Of a stretch of DNA of 64,000 nt, positions 63,238 to 64,000 are shown piece by piece. The DNA comes from Microbulbifer aggregans (GTDB taxonomy: Bacteria > Pseudomonadota > Gammaproteobacteria > Pseudomonadales > Cellvibrionaceae): contig NZ_CP014143.1 in assembly GCF_001750105.1 (NCBI RefSeq), positions 2,223,001 to 2,287,000 of the forward strand. Direction: 5' to 3'. The notes beneath the pieces are model-generated. The model saw nothing but the letters and a program-made list of their open reading frames with translations, did no database searches and was not told where the DNA came from. The translations under genes were made by a program, and so were the position numbers. Position 1 is the first letter of the stretch; every line of letters starts with the position of its first letter.

Positions 63238-64000
63238 TCAATCCTCCTGTAATTCCGCCACCATCAACTCCCGAATCACCGGCACCGGCGCATTGCCGTA
63301 GCTGAGGAATTTTTCGTGGAAGGCTTTCAGATCGAAGTCATCCCCCAGTTTTTCCTTCATCTCCTCACGCAGCGCGAGGATGTCGGCGTAACCGGCGTAG
63401 TAGCTGGTCAGCTGTACCTGGCTCAGGGTAGCGCGGCGCCATTTGCCCATGGCCTCCGCTTTCTGCTGGAAGCCCTGGCGCACCATCAAGTCCAGCGCCC
63501 GTTGTTCGTCGATACCTTTCACCTGAATCTCGTAGTCGAGGATGGTGTTGATCACAACGCGCAACCGCCACTTGTAATACATCAGCCACAGCTCGGGAGA
63601 GAAGTCGCCGTAGCCGGCCTCGAGCATCATCTGCTCGGTGTATACGGCCCAGCCCTCAACCATGGCGCCATTGCCAAGAATGCTCTTGATCAAGCTGGGC
63701 GACTTGTTGGCGTAGATAAGCTGGGTGTAATGCCCGGGAATGGCCTCATGGATATTGAGGATCTGCATCAGGTACTTGTTGTATTCCTTGAGCAGGCTAT
63801 CGGCGCGGTCATCACTGAATTCCTCAATGGGCATCACGTTGTAATACGTATTGGCACCTTTGTCGTAGGGGCCCGGCGCGTTGATGGAGGCTACTGAAAA
63901 GCCGCGCATATAGGGTGGCGTAGTGCGCACGACCAGGGGTTTGTCCTCGTCCAGAGTCAGTAGGTCTTTTTCCTTGACGAAGGCCACCAGTTCCGGAATC
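63238..64000 (-). CDS. DUF885 family protein, C-terminal part (5' end outside window)
   Basis: At least 250 residues; the frame stays open to the right edge. The family core HEAIPGHYTQL and MVEGWAVYTEQMM match those in the other DUF885 protein (HEGIPGHH, TEGWGLY), and the C-terminal LGDDFDLKAFHEKFLSYGNAPVPVIRELM is conserved between the two. Predicted envelope metallopeptidase; a signal peptide cannot be seen. Confidence 0.88.
   Translation of the reverse strand, partial: IPELVAFVKEKDLLTLDEDKPLVVRTTPPYMRGFSVASINAPGPYDKGANTYYNVMPIEEFSDDRADSLLKEYNKYLMQILNIHEAIPGHYTQLIYANKSPSLIKSILGNGAMVEGWAVYTEQMMLEAGYGDFSPELWLMYYKWRLRVVINTILDYEIQVKGIDEQRALDLMVRQGFQQKAEAMGKWRRATLSQVQLTSYYAGYADILALREEMKEKLGDDFDLKAFHEKFLSYGNAPVPVIRELMVAELQED

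Overview
The window is a high-GC gammaproteobacterial chromosome segment, most like a marine Cellvibrionales genome such as Microbulbifer. That placement is an inference from gene content and synteny (fxsA-groESL, purMN/DUF2066/hda, tesA/ybbA/ybbP, FadL, RsmE, M2 and DUF885 peptidases), not from a search. Most of it is core metabolism, except for one AT-richer block at about 6.8-17.9 kb.

1-6.7 kb: the 3' end of a short-chain dehydrogenase, cyclopropane fatty acid synthase (cfa), fxsA, the groES-groEL operon with a heat-shock-type promoter, and a membrane-anchored Ser/Thr protein kinase with a TPR-like C-terminal part.

6.8-17.9 kb: a complete chromosomal integron. It has a tyrosine-recombinase integrase (intI, minus strand) whose promoter carries a perfect LexA-type box, an attI junction, and 19 plus-strand gene cassettes. 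Eighteen have a readable attC site and the last has only an attC remnant. Nearly every cassette carries one small gene: lipoproteins, secreted proteins, 1-4 helix membrane proteins, zinc-ribbon proteins, a DUF805 protein and a cold-shock protein. One 521-bp cassette occurs twice, identical as far as I can see by eye, separated by one other cassette. Cassette boundaries were read from the rule that each attC left core (RYYYAAC) is the reverse complement of its own cassette's first bases (GTTRRRY). This rule also fixes the attI crossover.

18-25.5 kb: a halohydrin-dehalogenase-like SDR protein that lacks the expected catalytic Tyr, a secreted PLA2-like protein, catalase, a periplasmic peroxiredoxin, an APC permease, an M42-like peptidase, a PepSY protein and a lipoprotein.

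25.5-41.5 kb: a Fur-box-controlled ferric iron ABC transporter (binding protein and permease, with the ATPase convergent), bioA, a REPIN-like palindrome pair, the ybbA/ybbP ABC exporter divergent from tesA, ttcA, a lysozyme-like protein overlapping ttcA, a PutP-type symporter, a macrodomain protein, an Mpo1-like protein, and a divergent Lrp regulator / alanine dehydrogenase pair with a palindromic operator.

41.5-64 kb: RsmE, a double-domain PTPS/QueD protein, 4.5S SRP RNA, an M2 metallopeptidase, FadL, a DUF3108 protein, purM-purN divergent from DUF2066-hda, an operon of AMP-phosphorylase-like / PRPP-synthetase-like / beta-CASP nuclease genes divergent from a tandem Usp gene, two DUF885 peptidases (the last one truncated by the window), iron superoxide dismutase, a coiled-coil membrane protein and class I fumarase.
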